DNA of 64,000 nt from positions 62,001 through 126,000 of the IMG/VR virus record IMGVR_UViG_3300010399_000031; one strand, 5' to 3'. The stretch comes from a virus. Numbering within the stretch: position 1 is the stretch's first letter; every line of letters starts with the position of its first letter. Shown piece by piece: positions 8,147 through 16,255 of the stretch. The position numbers and the translations under genes were made by a program. Below the pieces are notes generated by a model. It saw nothing but the letters and a program-made list of their open reading frames with translations, was not told the DNA's origin and searched no databases.

Positions 8147-8308
8147 ATGAAAATCATCGCTACGGTCAAAACACTCGCCCAAGCTTTGATGGTTGGTTTT
8201 CATTATGGACATGTTCAGTTGCGTCAGAACGGTTCTGGTATTTCTCCGATGCCGATCGGTTGGGTTAGCCCAGTGAGTGTTCGATCTCTCCCGGTACTTC
8301 GCATCTAG
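8147..8308 (+). CDS. Hypothetical small protein, 53 aa
   Basis: The ATG is preceded by AAGGGGA at good spacing and opens 53 codons ending just before a terminator. The protein starts MKIIATVKTLAQALMVGF and has a central Gly/Ser-rich stretch; no domain was recognised. The convergent minus-strand gene ends 42 bases downstream. Confidence 0.45.
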   Translation: MKIIATVKTLAQALMVGFHYGHVQLRQNGSGISPMPIGWVSPVSVRSLPVLRI

Positions 8309-8309
8309 C

Positions 8310-8348
8310 GGCATAAAGGGGTGGGCTGGACCCACCCCAAAATATGCC
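8310..8348. terminator. Bidirectional terminator with flanking GGCATA/TATGCC
   Basis: GGGGTGGG (8318-8325) pairs with CCCACCCC (8331-8338). GGCATAAA (8310-8317) precedes and AAAATATGCC follows, so the motif sits downstream of the stem for both converging transcripts. Confidence 0.75.
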
Positions 8349-8349
8349 C

Positions 8350-9456
8350 TTACATCCCGTTCACATCCACCAACTGACGTTCAATTTCATCGATTTCAGA
8401 CATCACGTCCATGAGTACACCGGGCGTGAGCACTTTCATCATGCTATTGCGCTTATACATTTTCATCTGTCGCAATACGTAATTCACTTCATTGCGGTTG
8501 GTTGTGGAAGCGCCAGCTTTACTCACGCGTACCAAAAAGTCCAGCGCAGGTAAGCGAGAAATGGAAAGCGCCCAGACCAACTGCTGCGTGGGAACCATTT
8601 GCGGCAACCGCATGAGTAGATCCAGATTCTCATCGGTTACAAGCGGTACTTCATGCATGATCCCACGAAAGTTACGACTAATCTTTTCCAGCAACTCCAG
8701 CATCCTCGTTTGCCACTCGGTCACACGTTGATCCCAGTGGACCAAAGGAAACGAGTGAGGACGTTTTGCTTCCCCTATTGGTTCACCCTTGAGCAGGGCG
8801 TGCATGCGGTTAAAGAGCGCATGGTCCAGATGTGAGTACATCATTTTCGGTAGCACGTACATGTGAACAAACTGCATCGTGCTCATCTGGTTTTCTTGGT
8901 AAAGGGTTTGCTGCTCCGCTTGCTCCAAGCGAAAGGAGCGGTACATCACTGCCAACAAGGGAATGTTCACCACCAGCACGGCAATACCGTAATCGGTCGA
9001 GTTATCATTGCCGTTCGGTAATTTTAAACCGAGGTCAGTAATGGGGTGACGCAGCACACGCACCGGAATCTGATCCTTCCAGTTTTTCTCGACTTCTACC
9101 CCATCAAAGTCCTCGTTCTCAGCAATGATAATTTCTGGACATTGAGGTCCGTAAAACACACCGGGGAAAATCTGACCCCGGTAGATGGATGATGTCATTT
9201 TTAATGCCATCGATAGATTCAATGACATAGCTTGTACGTTATCTTGGTAACGTACAATGTTCAGCGATAACGGCACATCGATGGACTGGATAAGACGGAC
9301 CAAAAAGTGATCAGACTCCACCGCCATCGGATGGGTCTGATAGTAGCGGATGACTGTCTCCAGATTGCGTTTCAGCCCATCGCGGATAGTATTCCATCCC
9401 GGCACCCTCGCGACAGCGCTCAACGTCTCTGGCATGGAATTGAATAAGCTGTACAT
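8350..9456 (-). CDS. Hypothetical protein, about 368 aa
   Basis: A lone minus-strand gene between plus-strand operons. The frame extends to a further ATG at 9516, but that would leave only 11 bases to the divergent gene's start and has no ribosome-binding site, so the ATG at 9456 is preferred with low certainty. The protein is helical and methionine-rich, with no clear motif. The Leu/Met-rich layout resembles poorly characterised phage assembly or virion proteins. Confidence 0.55.
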   Translation of the reverse strand: MYSLFNSMPETLSAVARVPGWNTIRDGLKRNLETVIRYYQTHPMAVESDHFLVRLIQSIDVPLSLNIVRYQDNVQAMSLNLSMALKMTSSIYRGQIFPGVFYGPQCPEIIIAENEDFDGVEVEKNWKDQIPVRVLRHPITDLGLKLPNGNDNSTDYGIAVLVVNIPLLAVMYRSFRLEQAEQQTLYQENQMSTMQFVHMYVLPKMMYSHLDHALFNRMHALLKGEPIGEAKRPHSFPLVHWDQRVTEWQTRMLELLEKISRNFRGIMHEVPLVTDENLDLLMRLPQMVPTQQLVWALSISRLPALDFLVRVSKAGASTTNRNEVNYVLRQMKMYKRNSMMKVLTPGVLMDVMSEIDEIERQLVDVNGM

Positions 9457-9487
9457 GGATGTCGTATCCAAGCAAGAAGAATAGAGG

Positions 9488-9498
9488 CTATAAAATAC
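9488..9498 (+). promoter_or_regulatory. AT-rich promoter-like element
   Basis: CTATAAAATAC lies 30 bases before the ATG at 9528, in the divergent gap between minus- and plus-strand genes. It resembles the TATATNAC elements but is not an exact match. Confidence 0.3.
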
Positions 9499-9527
9499 CG
9501 TCGGGAATTCCCACATCGGAGGAGAGA

Positions 9528-9839
9528 ATGAAAATTGTCACACGAGAAGAGTTTTTGAAGCTCCCCAAAGGAACGCTGTACTCGAAGTGGCAGCCGTGTG
9601 TTGCCGAAGAAATCCACATCAAAGATGAGACGGTGATGGATGACTTTTGCTGCGTTGAAATTTCCAACTCAACCAGCTTCTTATACACAAATGAGGTCAG
9701 CTCACCTGTGAATCTGGAGACACCCTATCGAGACGCATGCGCTCGTGACAAGGATCAGCTTTTCGCCGTCTGGGAACTGGAAGACCTGAAAGCTTTGGCT
9801 AAGGTAGTCAATCGCGCGATGGAGCTTGCACAGCAATGA
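9528..9839 (+). CDS. Hypothetical protein, 103 aa
   Basis: A strong GGAGGAGAG site right before the ATG decides this start over upstream in-frame codons. The acidic protein opens MKIVTREEFLKLPKGTLYSKW and includes Cys residues near 24, 40 and 41; no family was recognised. Its stop overlaps a possible 25-codon gene. It appears to head a small operon leading to the QueC-like gene. Confidence 0.6.
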   Translation: MKIVTREEFLKLPKGTLYSKWQPCVAEEIHIKDETVMDDFCCVEISNSTSFLYTNEVSSPVNLETPYRDACARDKDQLFAVWELEDLKALAKVVNRAMELAQQ

Positions 9840-9913
9840 CACGGCGAATCACTGGACGACTTTCTGCTGCGGTAGCGATTGCATCATTTACGGCTGATAT
9901 GGGAGTTGCGTGA
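9836..9913 (+). CDS. Possible mini-gene, 25 aa
   Basis: ATGA overlaps at both ends join it to the preceding and following genes. The peptide starts MTRRITGRLSAAVAIASF. It is too short to judge; the perfect tiling is the only support. Confidence 0.25.
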   Translation: MTRRITGRLSAAVAIASFTADMGVA

Positions 9914-10095
9914 TGGATGAGAAAAGATCGTTCTTCGGTAATCTGGACAAGATCGAGAAGAGCAAGTCCCCGACTGGCAACTTCAAGATCATGACGATGA
10001 GTGAGTTGTACGAGGCTGTTCGATGCGCTGGCAGCATCGACGAATTCACGCACCTCATGCGTATCGAAGGTTTCGACTCGATCGATTCGTCATGA
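9913..10095 (+). CDS. Hypothetical protein, 60 aa
   Basis: The ATG overlaps the mini-gene stop (TGATG). The protein is charged, beginning MDEKRSFFGNLDKIEKS, without recognised motifs. Its final codons and stop lie in the left arm of a 21-bp inverted repeat (10078-10131), so the 3' end of the coding region would be locked in a hairpin. Confidence 0.45.
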   Translation: MDEKRSFFGNLDKIEKSKSPTGNFKIMTMSELYEAVRCAGSIDEFTHLMRIEGFDSIDSS

Positions 10096-10417
10096 TTGGT
10101 CAGAGCGCAACAATCATGACGAATCGATCGACAGCGCAATTCAGCACATTAAGAGCCCGGTGTCGATCATCGCGACCGTAGACGACCATCACTCGCAAGA
10201 ACTTATTGACAAGATTAAGGAGTTGAACAAATCGTTCGGCAGCCAAGTGGTGATTATCGATTCGTACACGGACAAATTCAAGTTCCCGAATCAGCCGCTA
10301 TACCCTTGCGGTGTTACAGTGTTCACAGAGAAGGAACAAGAAGACGTACTAGTCAAAAATCGATCTAAGGGCCCGCGTCATACCAAAAACCAACGTGGCT
10401 CATGGTGGAACCGATAA
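10001..10417 (+). CDS. Hypothetical protein, start uncertain (up to 138 aa)
   Basis: The convincing part is residues about 52-138, beginning KSPVSIIATVDDHH and running through QVVIIDSYTDKFKF to a basic tail; its alternating strand-helix pattern could be a thioredoxin-like or Rossmann-like fold. The first 50 codons overlap the preceding gene in another frame and span the 21-bp inverted repeat, so they may not be translated. GTG 10160 is an internal alternative. A +1 frameshift fusion to the previous gene is possible but unproven. Confidence 0.4.
   Translation: MSCTRLFDALAASTNSRTSCVSKVSTRSIRHDWSERNNHDESIDSAIQHIKSPVSIIATVDDHHSQELIDKIKELNKSFGSQVVIIDSYTDKFKFPNQPLYPCGVTVFTEKEQEDVLVKNRSKGPRHTKNQRGSWWNR
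10078..10131. repeat. 21-bp perfect inverted repeat, 12-base loop
   Basis: Arms 10078-10098 and 10111-10131 are fully complementary and the loop is 10099-10110. The arms contain CGATCGATTCG and CATGATTG. There is no T-tract, so a simple terminator is unlikely; the repeat straddles the stop of one small gene and the uncertain start of the next. Confidence 0.8.
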
Positions 10418-10436
10418 AGAAAGGTTAATTAAAAAA

Positions 10437-11165
10437 ATGGAAGAACTAGAACAGAAAGTACCGCTCGTGTTATTTTCAGGTGGAATGGATTCCACCTATC
10501 TACTTCAGTTCTATTTGGACTGGACTAATGTGGAAACGATGTATGTTCAAGCTAATACTCATCCTGACAAAGTCACGAAGGAACTCGAAGCGCGACAGAA
10601 GTTAATGAAGCTATTCGAGAAGTATTACAAATACCGTGTGTTGGATGACCACCAAGTCAATCTAACCGATGTGTGGCATTCGTGTGTTGAAGATCACAAC
10701 ACTCAACCGATCAGTTGGCTCACGGCAGCGCTTCTTAAGTACAACTCAAAAAGACACAGTGCAGTGGCGATTGGATATTTGCTGGGTGATCAAGCCCCAG
10801 CGTATCGTGAGCAACTGGAAGGCTTCTGGAGAAACGGCTGGATGTTGTTAAGAGGCCGCATGAGTCCTCCTCCCCCGCTTCTTTTCCCGCTCTTGGATCA
10901 ACACGTCTCTAAGGCATCTGTGGTGCGCGATATTGACAAATGTTTGATCATGTCGACCTGGGTGTGCGAGATACCTAACACGGTTGGTGAGTTTGCGCTC
11001 AAAAGGATCGTACCTTGTAAGAGGTGTCAGCCGTGTCGCTTACTTAGGAACACTATCGAAAACTGGGAAGAGGATAATAACAAGAAGTACTACACCGAAG
11101 CAATTAAAGCGCTTAATCCAGATCTGTACCCACCGAATGACCCATGTAAGGAAATTGCAGTGTAA
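10437..11165 (+). CDS. QueC-like PP-loop ATPase, 243 aa
   Basis: The PP-loop SGGMDS lies at about residues 13-18, as in the adenine-nucleotide alpha-hydrolase superfamily. A C-terminal Cys set (C in STWVC, then CKRCQPC) copies the zinc site of QueC, which makes the nitrile of preQ0 from 7-carboxy-7-deazaguanine. ATG 10437 is chosen over an upstream GTG because it has AAAGAAAGG before it. No other deazaguanine genes (FolE, QueD, QueE, DpdA) occur here, so substrate use is open: it could feed base modification of phage DNA, tRNA modification, or act on another substrate. Confidence 0.6.
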   Translation: MEELEQKVPLVLFSGGMDSTYLLQFYLDWTNVETMYVQANTHPDKVTKELEARQKLMKLFEKYYKYRVLDDHQVNLTDVWHSCVEDHNTQPISWLTAALLKYNSKRHSAVAIGYLLGDQAPAYREQLEGFWRNGWMLLRGRMSPPPPLLFPLLDQHVSKASVVRDIDKCLIMSTWVCEIPNTVGEFALKRIVPCKRCQPCRLLRNTIENWEEDNNKKYYTEAIKALNPDLYPPNDPCKEIAV

Positions 11166-11250
11166 AGTAAGTCCAGTAAAAGGCGCGCTAAAAAACAATA
11201 GATGCACTTGTTGTATGGACTAGGACAGATAACGTTAACAAGGAAAAACA

Positions 11251-11559
11251 GTGGATTTAACCTGCGTAAATAGTCTGCTAAATGACAAGGCGTTTACCAT
11301 AGGGTTTCTCGTTGGCTCGCTTCTTTTCATTGTTTTCTGGATGTACTCCAGTTACATGAGGACGATGTACCTCATCGAAAAGAGCAGAAGCGATAACCGA
11401 ACCGCTACGAAGCTGGGCGAGAAGTTTTACTACATCGTTCCGGAAACGCAATACACCCAATCCGAGTTAGCACAGATTTGCAAACGACCGTATCAAGCAG
11501 TAGAACTTGACCAATATCGATCAGCAATCGAAGATGGAGAGAAAAAACAAAAGGATTAG
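11251..11559 (+). CDS. Single-pass membrane protein, 102 aa
   Basis: A GTG start follows AAGGAAAAACA. A transmembrane helix (about residues 13-32, FTIGFLVGSLLFIVFWMYSS) is followed by a polar, basic then acidic cytoplasmic-type tail. The last 26 bases overlap the next small gene. No lipobox or known domain; function unknown. Confidence 0.55.
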   Translation: MDLTCVNSLLNDKAFTIGFLVGSLLFIVFWMYSSYMRTMYLIEKSRSDNRTATKLGEKFYYIVPETQYTQSELAQICKRPYQAVELDQYRSAIEDGEKKQKD

Positions 11560-11740
11560 ACTTCCTCACTTTGTTCCTGATCCGTGTCGGGGTGTATTGT
11601 GGCAATGCACGGATGGGAAGTACTCTGGGTATGGCAATACCAAGAGAGAAGCTTTATCAGGTTGGCTTGAAGCCAGACTGATTAAACTCACGCAGAAAGA
11701 GCCAAGAGTGGGCTCTGACGGCAAACGGCGACACTGGTGA
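11534..11740 (+). CDS. Hypothetical basic protein, 68 aa
   Basis: The ATG lies within the end of the preceding gene; an upstream TTG (11507) is less likely. The strongly basic protein (MERKNKRIRLPHFVPD start; KEPRVGSDGKRRHW end) with a central CTDGKYSGYGNTKREAL segment is reminiscent of HicB-like or double-stranded-RNA-binding-like small folds, without firm identity. It is the last gene before the chimallin leader. Confidence 0.45.
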   Translation: MERKNKRIRLPHFVPDPCRGVLWQCTDGKYSGYGNTKREALSGWLEARLIKLTQKEPRVGSDGKRRHW

Positions 11741-11761
11741 AAGGTGGTTGAAAGTTTAGCA

Positions 11762-11795
11762 ATAAATTTTTACTACCTTGGTATAGATACTATAG
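11762..11795 (+). promoter_or_regulatory. Promoter-like elements upstream of chimallin
   Basis: ATAAATTTTTACT (11762-11774) also occurs at 19414-19426 before the DDIPF-tailed protein gene. GATACTATAG (11786-11795) recurs exactly at 58487-58496 before an inner-body-like gene. The recurrences suggest phage promoters, class unknown. Confidence 0.4.
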
Positions 11796-11820
11796 GAGAA
11801 GAGCTACACTCAACTCTTAC

Positions 11821-11846
11821 CTACCACGGTTCTCCTGCCGTGGTAG
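11821..11846 (+). promoter_or_regulatory. Leader hairpin before chimallin
   Basis: CTACCACGG (11821-11829) pairs with CCGTGGTAG (11838-11846) over an 8-base loop. No T-tract follows, so this is more likely an mRNA 5' leader structure than a terminator. Confidence 0.45.
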
Positions 11847-11894
11847 GGACCCCACCTGTGATCGCGATATAGGTCGATTGAAAGAAAAATTGGC

Positions 11895-11904
11895 TATATA
11901 TCAC
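11895..11904 (+). promoter_or_regulatory. TATATATCAC early-type promoter
   Basis: The element lies 66 bases before the chimallin ATG. Similar sites lie at 20340 and 34173 before other genes. phiKZ early promoters, used by the injected virion RNAP, carry TATATTAC; strong early expression of chimallin would be expected. Confidence 0.5.
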
Positions 11905-11969
11905 AAACTTGCATAGTGGTAACACTGTGTTTGCGCAAACATGTTTTCATCAAGGAAGAAAGGAAAATC

Positions 11970-13922
11970 ATGACTCTGAAGACCAATCAATCCCGTGGCG
12001 GTCAAACCTCGATGGGTGCAGCTTACGCTGAAGCATCGCAGCGTCAGCCTGGTGCACAAACGGGTGCGGAGACCACGCAGGGAATGCCGCGTGAAGGCGC
12101 TGTGTCGCCCGAGACGTTCAGCATTCGTCAAATGTCGGCGCTGTTCGAACTTCCGGCAGCCGCCAACACGCAGTCGGAAGTTCTGGCCAAGGCTCGCAGC
12201 GTCCTGGAGGCCGATGTCAAAGCCGTGCCGGATCAGCAGTTCGACATCAAGATCATCGGTCTTGATCGTGAAAACCCGGCGCTGCACATCGGCGTCTCGG
12301 TGATCGTGATCGGCGTCTCGGTTCGTCAGAACCAAAACTACGGCATGGGTTACCACGTTCTGCTGCTCGCCGCAAGCGCGCCGGAGCCGGGTACGCAAAC
12401 GTTCCAGTACGCGCAAAACCGCACCGTCGAAGTCAAGCAAGTGGTGGGCGATGCATGGGACGATATCATGCGCACCGAAGTGAATAAGGAGCTTCAGCGC
12501 ATGTTCCCGAACGTGCCGCTATACTCGGGTGAAGCGCGTGTCGTGCATACGAACTTCAACTGGGACGACCAGACGCGCGTGAAGACGTTGCGTGCCGAAG
12601 TCGTGACGGCTGCTGCGATGGCGCTGGCCAAGTCGTTGCCCGACTTCAAGGACGTGAACCTCAAGCGCATCGAAGTCGACAACACGCTCTCGCTCACGAC
12701 GCAGTTCAAGCAACCGCAGATCACCGATTCGACCGGTCTGCCGATTCGTGCCGACATCCGCATCACGTTCAAGGCCGGTCAAACGCAGCGCAACCCGAAT
12801 CAGCTACAATCGCCGAACACGGAAAAGCCCCAGGAGATCACCTCCATCGCCGGCTACATGGATCTGATCCACATTCGGCAAGCGGCGGCCAATCCGTATC
12901 TGGCTCCGCAGCAGCAAGTCGAGTACGATCCGGCCACGGGTCGTCCGGTACCGGTGCGCCCGTTCATTCCGCGTTTCGTGATCACGCGTCTGCGTTCGGG
13001 TCGTGCTGCGACGCTTTCGCAGCAGTTGCTCGGCCTCGTGACGGTCTTCACACTGCGTAAGCCCGGTGCATACTACCCGCAATTCAAACCCGATTACGGC
13101 GTTCAGAACAACGACGGTATCGATCTTCGGGATGTGGGTGCACTCGGCCTCGTGATGGTCAATCCGCAAACAGGAGCGCCGGTGGGTCGTATTCCGACTA
13201 AGCAAGATACGTTCCGGGAATCGGATCTGGGTATTTTGCTGCACTCGGCTTGCCGCGCTGGTCTTGTCGTCTCGATGGATATCGACGAGTGTGGTGATGA
13301 CACGTGGATGAACGCTCCGTTCGCGGAAGCGGCTCAGACCGTTAATCCGGCCAAACGTCAGGCAGCCACCGAGTTGTTGTTTGACTCGATGAACTATCTG
13401 ACTGCCGGTAAGTTGGCCAACCACTTCCAGCGCGGTGCGGAGATCTGCTTCAACGAAAACAACCGCATCATCAACGGCTACTACACTGGTCGGGGCGGCG
13501 CGCTGTGCGACGCTCGTGACCTGGACGAACTGGCGATGCTCAACCTGATGGGAGAGCGTGACATGAAGGTCGTCACGGACTGGGAAGATACCTATCTGCG
13601 TAGCGAGTTCCCGCTGGAACAACGACTCGACGCCCGACTGGAAACGATGAAGAACCTGATGCCGGATCTGAAGGTGACCGGTATGTCCACACGTGTGACC
13701 TTCACCGACGCCTTCTTGAAGGCATCCACGAAGGCTGTGGCCGAAACGGGTCTGACCATCAAGGAAGTCTCCGCGTGGGCTGGGATGCAAGGGTTCGATG
13801 CCCCGACGTACCAGTTCGCTGGTGTCGCACTCGGTGGTTACGAAGCGACGAATCTGTTCCAAGCAGCTGGTGGTGGTGGCATGGGAACGTCCTACACGGG
13901 CGGTACCGGGCGCTGGCGCTAA
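11970..13922 (+). CDS. chmA: Chimallin (ChmA/PhuN-like), phage nucleus shell protein
   Basis: Chimallins (201phi2-1 gp105, phiKZ gp54) form the single-layer lattice enclosing replicating phage DNA. The protein here is 650 aa, close to the known 600-odd residues, with a low-complexity N-terminal tail (about 50 residues) and a Gly-rich flexible C-tail (AAGGGGMGTSYTGGTG), as expected for segments that tie subunits together. Codons are strongly GC-ending, unlike most neighbours, a sign of high expression. The RNAP beta' N-part follows directly, matching the gp54-gp55 order. AAGGAAA precedes the ATG; a GTG 54 bases upstream was rejected. The identification combines length, context and general resemblance, without an alignment. 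Confidence 0.75.
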   Translation: MTLKTNQSRGGQTSMGAAYAEASQRQPGAQTGAETTQGMPREGAVSPETFSIRQMSALFELPAAANTQSEVLAKARSVLEADVKAVPDQQFDIKIIGLDRENPALHIGVSVIVIGVSVRQNQNYGMGYHVLLLAASAPEPGTQTFQYAQNRTVEVKQVVGDAWDDIMRTEVNKELQRMFPNVPLYSGEARVVHTNFNWDDQTRVKTLRAEVVTAAAMALAKSLPDFKDVNLKRIEVDNTLSLTTQFKQPQITDSTGLPIRADIRITFKAGQTQRNPNQLQSPNTEKPQEITSIAGYMDLIHIRQAAANPYLAPQQQVEYDPATGRPVPVRPFIPRFVITRLRSGRAATLSQQLLGLVTVFTLRKPGAYYPQFKPDYGVQNNDGIDLRDVGALGLVMVNPQTGAPVGRIPTKQDTFRESDLGILLHSACRAGLVVSMDIDECGDDTWMNAPFAEAAQTVNPAKRQAATELLFDSMNYLTAGKLANHFQRGAEICFNENNRIINGYYTGRGGALCDARDLDELAMLNLMGERDMKVVTDWEDTYLRSEFPLEQRLDARLETMKNLMPDLKVTGMSTRVTFTDAFLKASTKAVAETGLTIKEVSAWAGMQGFDAPTYQFAGVALGGYEATNLFQAAGGGGMGTSYTGGTGRWR

Positions 13923-13952
13923 GTTGTACGGTAGCTGAAGTAATGTGAGAAA

Positions 13953-13982
13953 AGAGGAGATTGAAATCTCCTCTTTTTTTCT
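13953..13982 (+). terminator. Terminator after chimallin
   Basis: AGAGGAGATT (13953-13962) pairs with AATCTCCTCT (13965-13974), followed by seven T's. It separates the highly expressed shell gene from the polymerase gene and lacks the TTTATGCC motif. Confidence 0.8.
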
Positions 13983-14006
13983 TAAAGCTATCGTACGGAG
14001 GTAATC

Positions 14007-15491
14007 TTGGGAGTCAGTCTCGCGTTAGCAGATTTGGACGTCGTACATCGTAGCTGTCAACACGTCGTTCACGTGGTAAATGACATTTCGGTTGCCTTGG
14101 CAAGCGAGAAGGAGGATTTTAACCGCAAGATCATGACGCGGTTCTCCGGGGATGATTTGCTGAGCAATTTACCCAGTTGTTATTGCGGCCAGACAACAGG
14201 AGAGCAAAACAAGTATGACATCTGTAACGTGTGTCATACGCCTGTTATCGATTCAACGATGCAGGAGTTGGAACCGATCGTGTGGATGAGGGCTCCCAAT
14301 GGAGTCAGGTCACTCATCAACCCGCTATTTTGGACTATGATTTCGGAGTTCTTCTCGCGAGGAAACTTCGATGTCTTGCGCTGGATTGCGGACACGAACT
14401 ATCACCCAGTGGCACGCGTGCCAGCAGTGATGGAAGCAGTCAAAGCAGTTATTCCAGACCGTGGGTATAACTATTTCATCGATAACTTCTTGGACGGCGA
14501 TCGAATCATTGAACGCCTGATGGAGTTGAAAGTCTATCGTACGCCACCTAAGAGGAAGGTTGCGACCGATTTGATGGAGATGATACGGCGATATCGACAC
14601 TGTCTGTTCCCGCAACACGTTCCTTTCCCGAACAAAGCGCTCGTCGTTCTCGAACGCAGTAACGTCGGCAATTACATCGACACCACGATTAGCGGCGTGG
14701 TCGATGCGATTCGCACGATGACAGGTATTGACCTTCCAGAAAACAACTTCTCGATCCGGACCAAGGAGAACCGGACCATCAAGACGTTGTGTCAGTACGG
14801 CGAGTTCCACCTCGAATGGGCTTCGAAGTCGCTGGCTGGCAAACCGGGGATTTTGCGCAAGCACGTCTATGGTTCACGGTCGGACTTCAGTTTCCGAGCA
14901 GTGATCACCTCCATCAGCGACGCACATCGCTACGACGATATTTATATCTCGTGGGGTATCGCAGTGTCGGTGTTCAGACTGCACCTGGCGAACAAGCTCG
15001 ATCGCCTGGGGTGGCTCTCGAACCAGATCGTTGGATTTCTCGACGAACATGCGCAAAAGTTTCACCCGCTTCTGGCCAAGCTTTTTGACGAGTTGATTAC
15101 CGAATCACCGGGGGGAAGAATCCCGGTTATCCTCGGTCGCAATCCGTCGCTTCAGCGTGGCTCGACACAGCAGTTGTTTATTAGTCGGGTCAAGCATGAT
15201 GTGCAGATCCCGACCATCTCGCTCTCGGTGCTCGTGTTGCGCAGTTTCAATGCGGACTTCGATGGCGATCAGGTCAATGTTTCACTCGCGCTCGATAACC
15301 GTACCGCGCAGGACCAACGCGCACTTGCTCCTCACATGAGCACGTTGGATTTGGATGAACCGTATCACATTTCTTCCAGTCTTTCGCTACCGAAACCGGT
15401 GGTGAGTTCGATTGTGGAATGGATGCACGACGATGAAGGACCTCTGACACCTGAAGAACAACGCATGATGGATGCAATACCTGACGCTTAA
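14007..15491 (+). CDS. Non-virion RNAP beta' subunit, N-terminal part (gp55-like)
   Basis: NADFDGDQ at residues 415-422 is the universal beta' active-site motif whose three aspartates hold catalytic magnesium; it is preceded by NPSLQRGSTQ, matching the NRAPTLHR region. C58, C60, C73 and C76 form a zinc site near the N-terminus. At 494 aa the protein stops soon after the active site; the rest of beta' is at 29141-31171. The TTG start is supported by GGAGGT four bases upstream. This would be one chain of the five-subunit non-virion polymerase that transcribes middle and late genes within the phage nucleus. Confidence 0.85.
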   Translation: MGVSLALADLDVVHRSCQHVVHVVNDISVALASEKEDFNRKIMTRFSGDDLLSNLPSCYCGQTTGEQNKYDICNVCHTPVIDSTMQELEPIVWMRAPNGVRSLINPLFWTMISEFFSRGNFDVLRWIADTNYHPVARVPAVMEAVKAVIPDRGYNYFIDNFLDGDRIIERLMELKVYRTPPKRKVATDLMEMIRRYRHCLFPQHVPFPNKALVVLERSNVGNYIDTTISGVVDAIRTMTGIDLPENNFSIRTKENRTIKTLCQYGEFHLEWASKSLAGKPGILRKHVYGSRSDFSFRAVITSISDAHRYDDIYISWGIAVSVFRLHLANKLDRLGWLSNQIVGFLDEHAQKFHPLLAKLFDELITESPGGRIPVILGRNPSLQRGSTQQLFISRVKHDVQIPTISLSVLVLRSFNADFDGDQVNVSLALDNRTAQDQRALAPHMSTLDLDEPYHISSSLSLPKPVVSSIVEWMHDDEGPLTPEEQRMMDAIPDA

Positions 15492-15514
15492 TTAATTGCA
15501 AAGGAGGTGAGTGG

Positions 15515-16126
15515 ATGTACGCTCCTGCAATGAGTGACTTCGACACACTGGCGTATGGGACTCCTCACCCAGGAACTCTCAGTTATATACGCCAGAAGTT
15601 TGACACCTTATCGACCGCACTGTCCGATAAGGGAGCAGCCTTCATGGCTGATGCACGGCAGAGGTGGGATCAATTCATGGGTTCGGCCGCGATTCGCAAG
15701 GCGCGAGCCGTGAAAGAGAAGTTGTTGGACGGGATGTATCTGCGCAACGAGATTTTGACGTATGACAGCATCGGGCAGTTCCAGTCGGCACCGCCATTGA
15801 TGCAAAACATCATCATGTCCGAACCACTGATCAGGCAGATGTATTACGATCAGCGTATCGATGGCTATTCCGGCTCATATGTCGATCCTAACCCCGGTTG
15901 TATCGGGTGGGATGATCCGACTTATCGGATGGTCATGAACGGCGTACTGGTGGATCACCCGGAGCACGACTTCCACTGTCGGATCGTGCTCGATGATTTG
16001 CCAGAAGGTGTCGCGCCGCTTGACATCGATCAGAAGTCCAACGCCATCGGTACGTGGGAGGCAGCGCGGGCCTTTATCGAGGCCGGTAAGCACGACATTA
16101 CCGATTTGCTGGGCGGGATGATGTAG
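15515..16126 (+). CDS. Hypothetical protein, 203 aa
   Basis: AAAGGAGGTG before the ATG makes the start clear. The gene is 23 bases after the RNAP beta' gene and likely co-transcribed with it. The N-terminal 60 residues are helical; the C-terminal half is rich in Asp/Gly (GYSGSYVDPNPGCIGWDD). No domain was recognised. It sits where phiKZ has small conserved genes after gp55, some now linked to nuclear import, but no assignment can be made. Confidence 0.6.
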   Translation: MYAPAMSDFDTLAYGTPHPGTLSYIRQKFDTLSTALSDKGAAFMADARQRWDQFMGSAAIRKARAVKEKLLDGMYLRNEILTYDSIGQFQSAPPLMQNIIMSEPLIRQMYYDQRIDGYSGSYVDPNPGCIGWDDPTYRMVMNGVLVDHPEHDFHCRIVLDDLPEGVAPLDIDQKSNAIGTWEAARAFIEAGKHDITDLLGGMM

Positions 16127-16164
16127 GAAAGAGCATTGCGCAAGTGGTTGTTTCATGAAGTTTA

Positions 16165-16193
16165 AAGGGAGACTTCGGTCTCCCTTCTTTTTT
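16165..16193 (+). terminator. UUCG-loop terminator
   Basis: AAGGGAGAC (16165-16173), TTCG loop, GTCTCCCTT (16178-16186), then CTTTTTTT. A textbook intrinsic terminator ending the RNAP beta' operon. Confidence 0.85.
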
Positions 16194-16255
16194 TGTCAAC
16201 TTCTTCAAATACAAACGAGGTTAATGCTGTGTATTCAAAACACAGCAGGTAACTT

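Noticed and set aside
8350-9516. Longer start (9516) for the minus-strand gene
   Set aside because: It would begin 11 bases from the divergent gene, opposite that gene's ribosome-binding site, with none of its own.
12804-13862. 352-codon open frame on the minus strand
   Set aside because: It lies entirely opposite the chimallin gene; its Arg/His-rich composition is the usual mirror of a GC3-biased gene.
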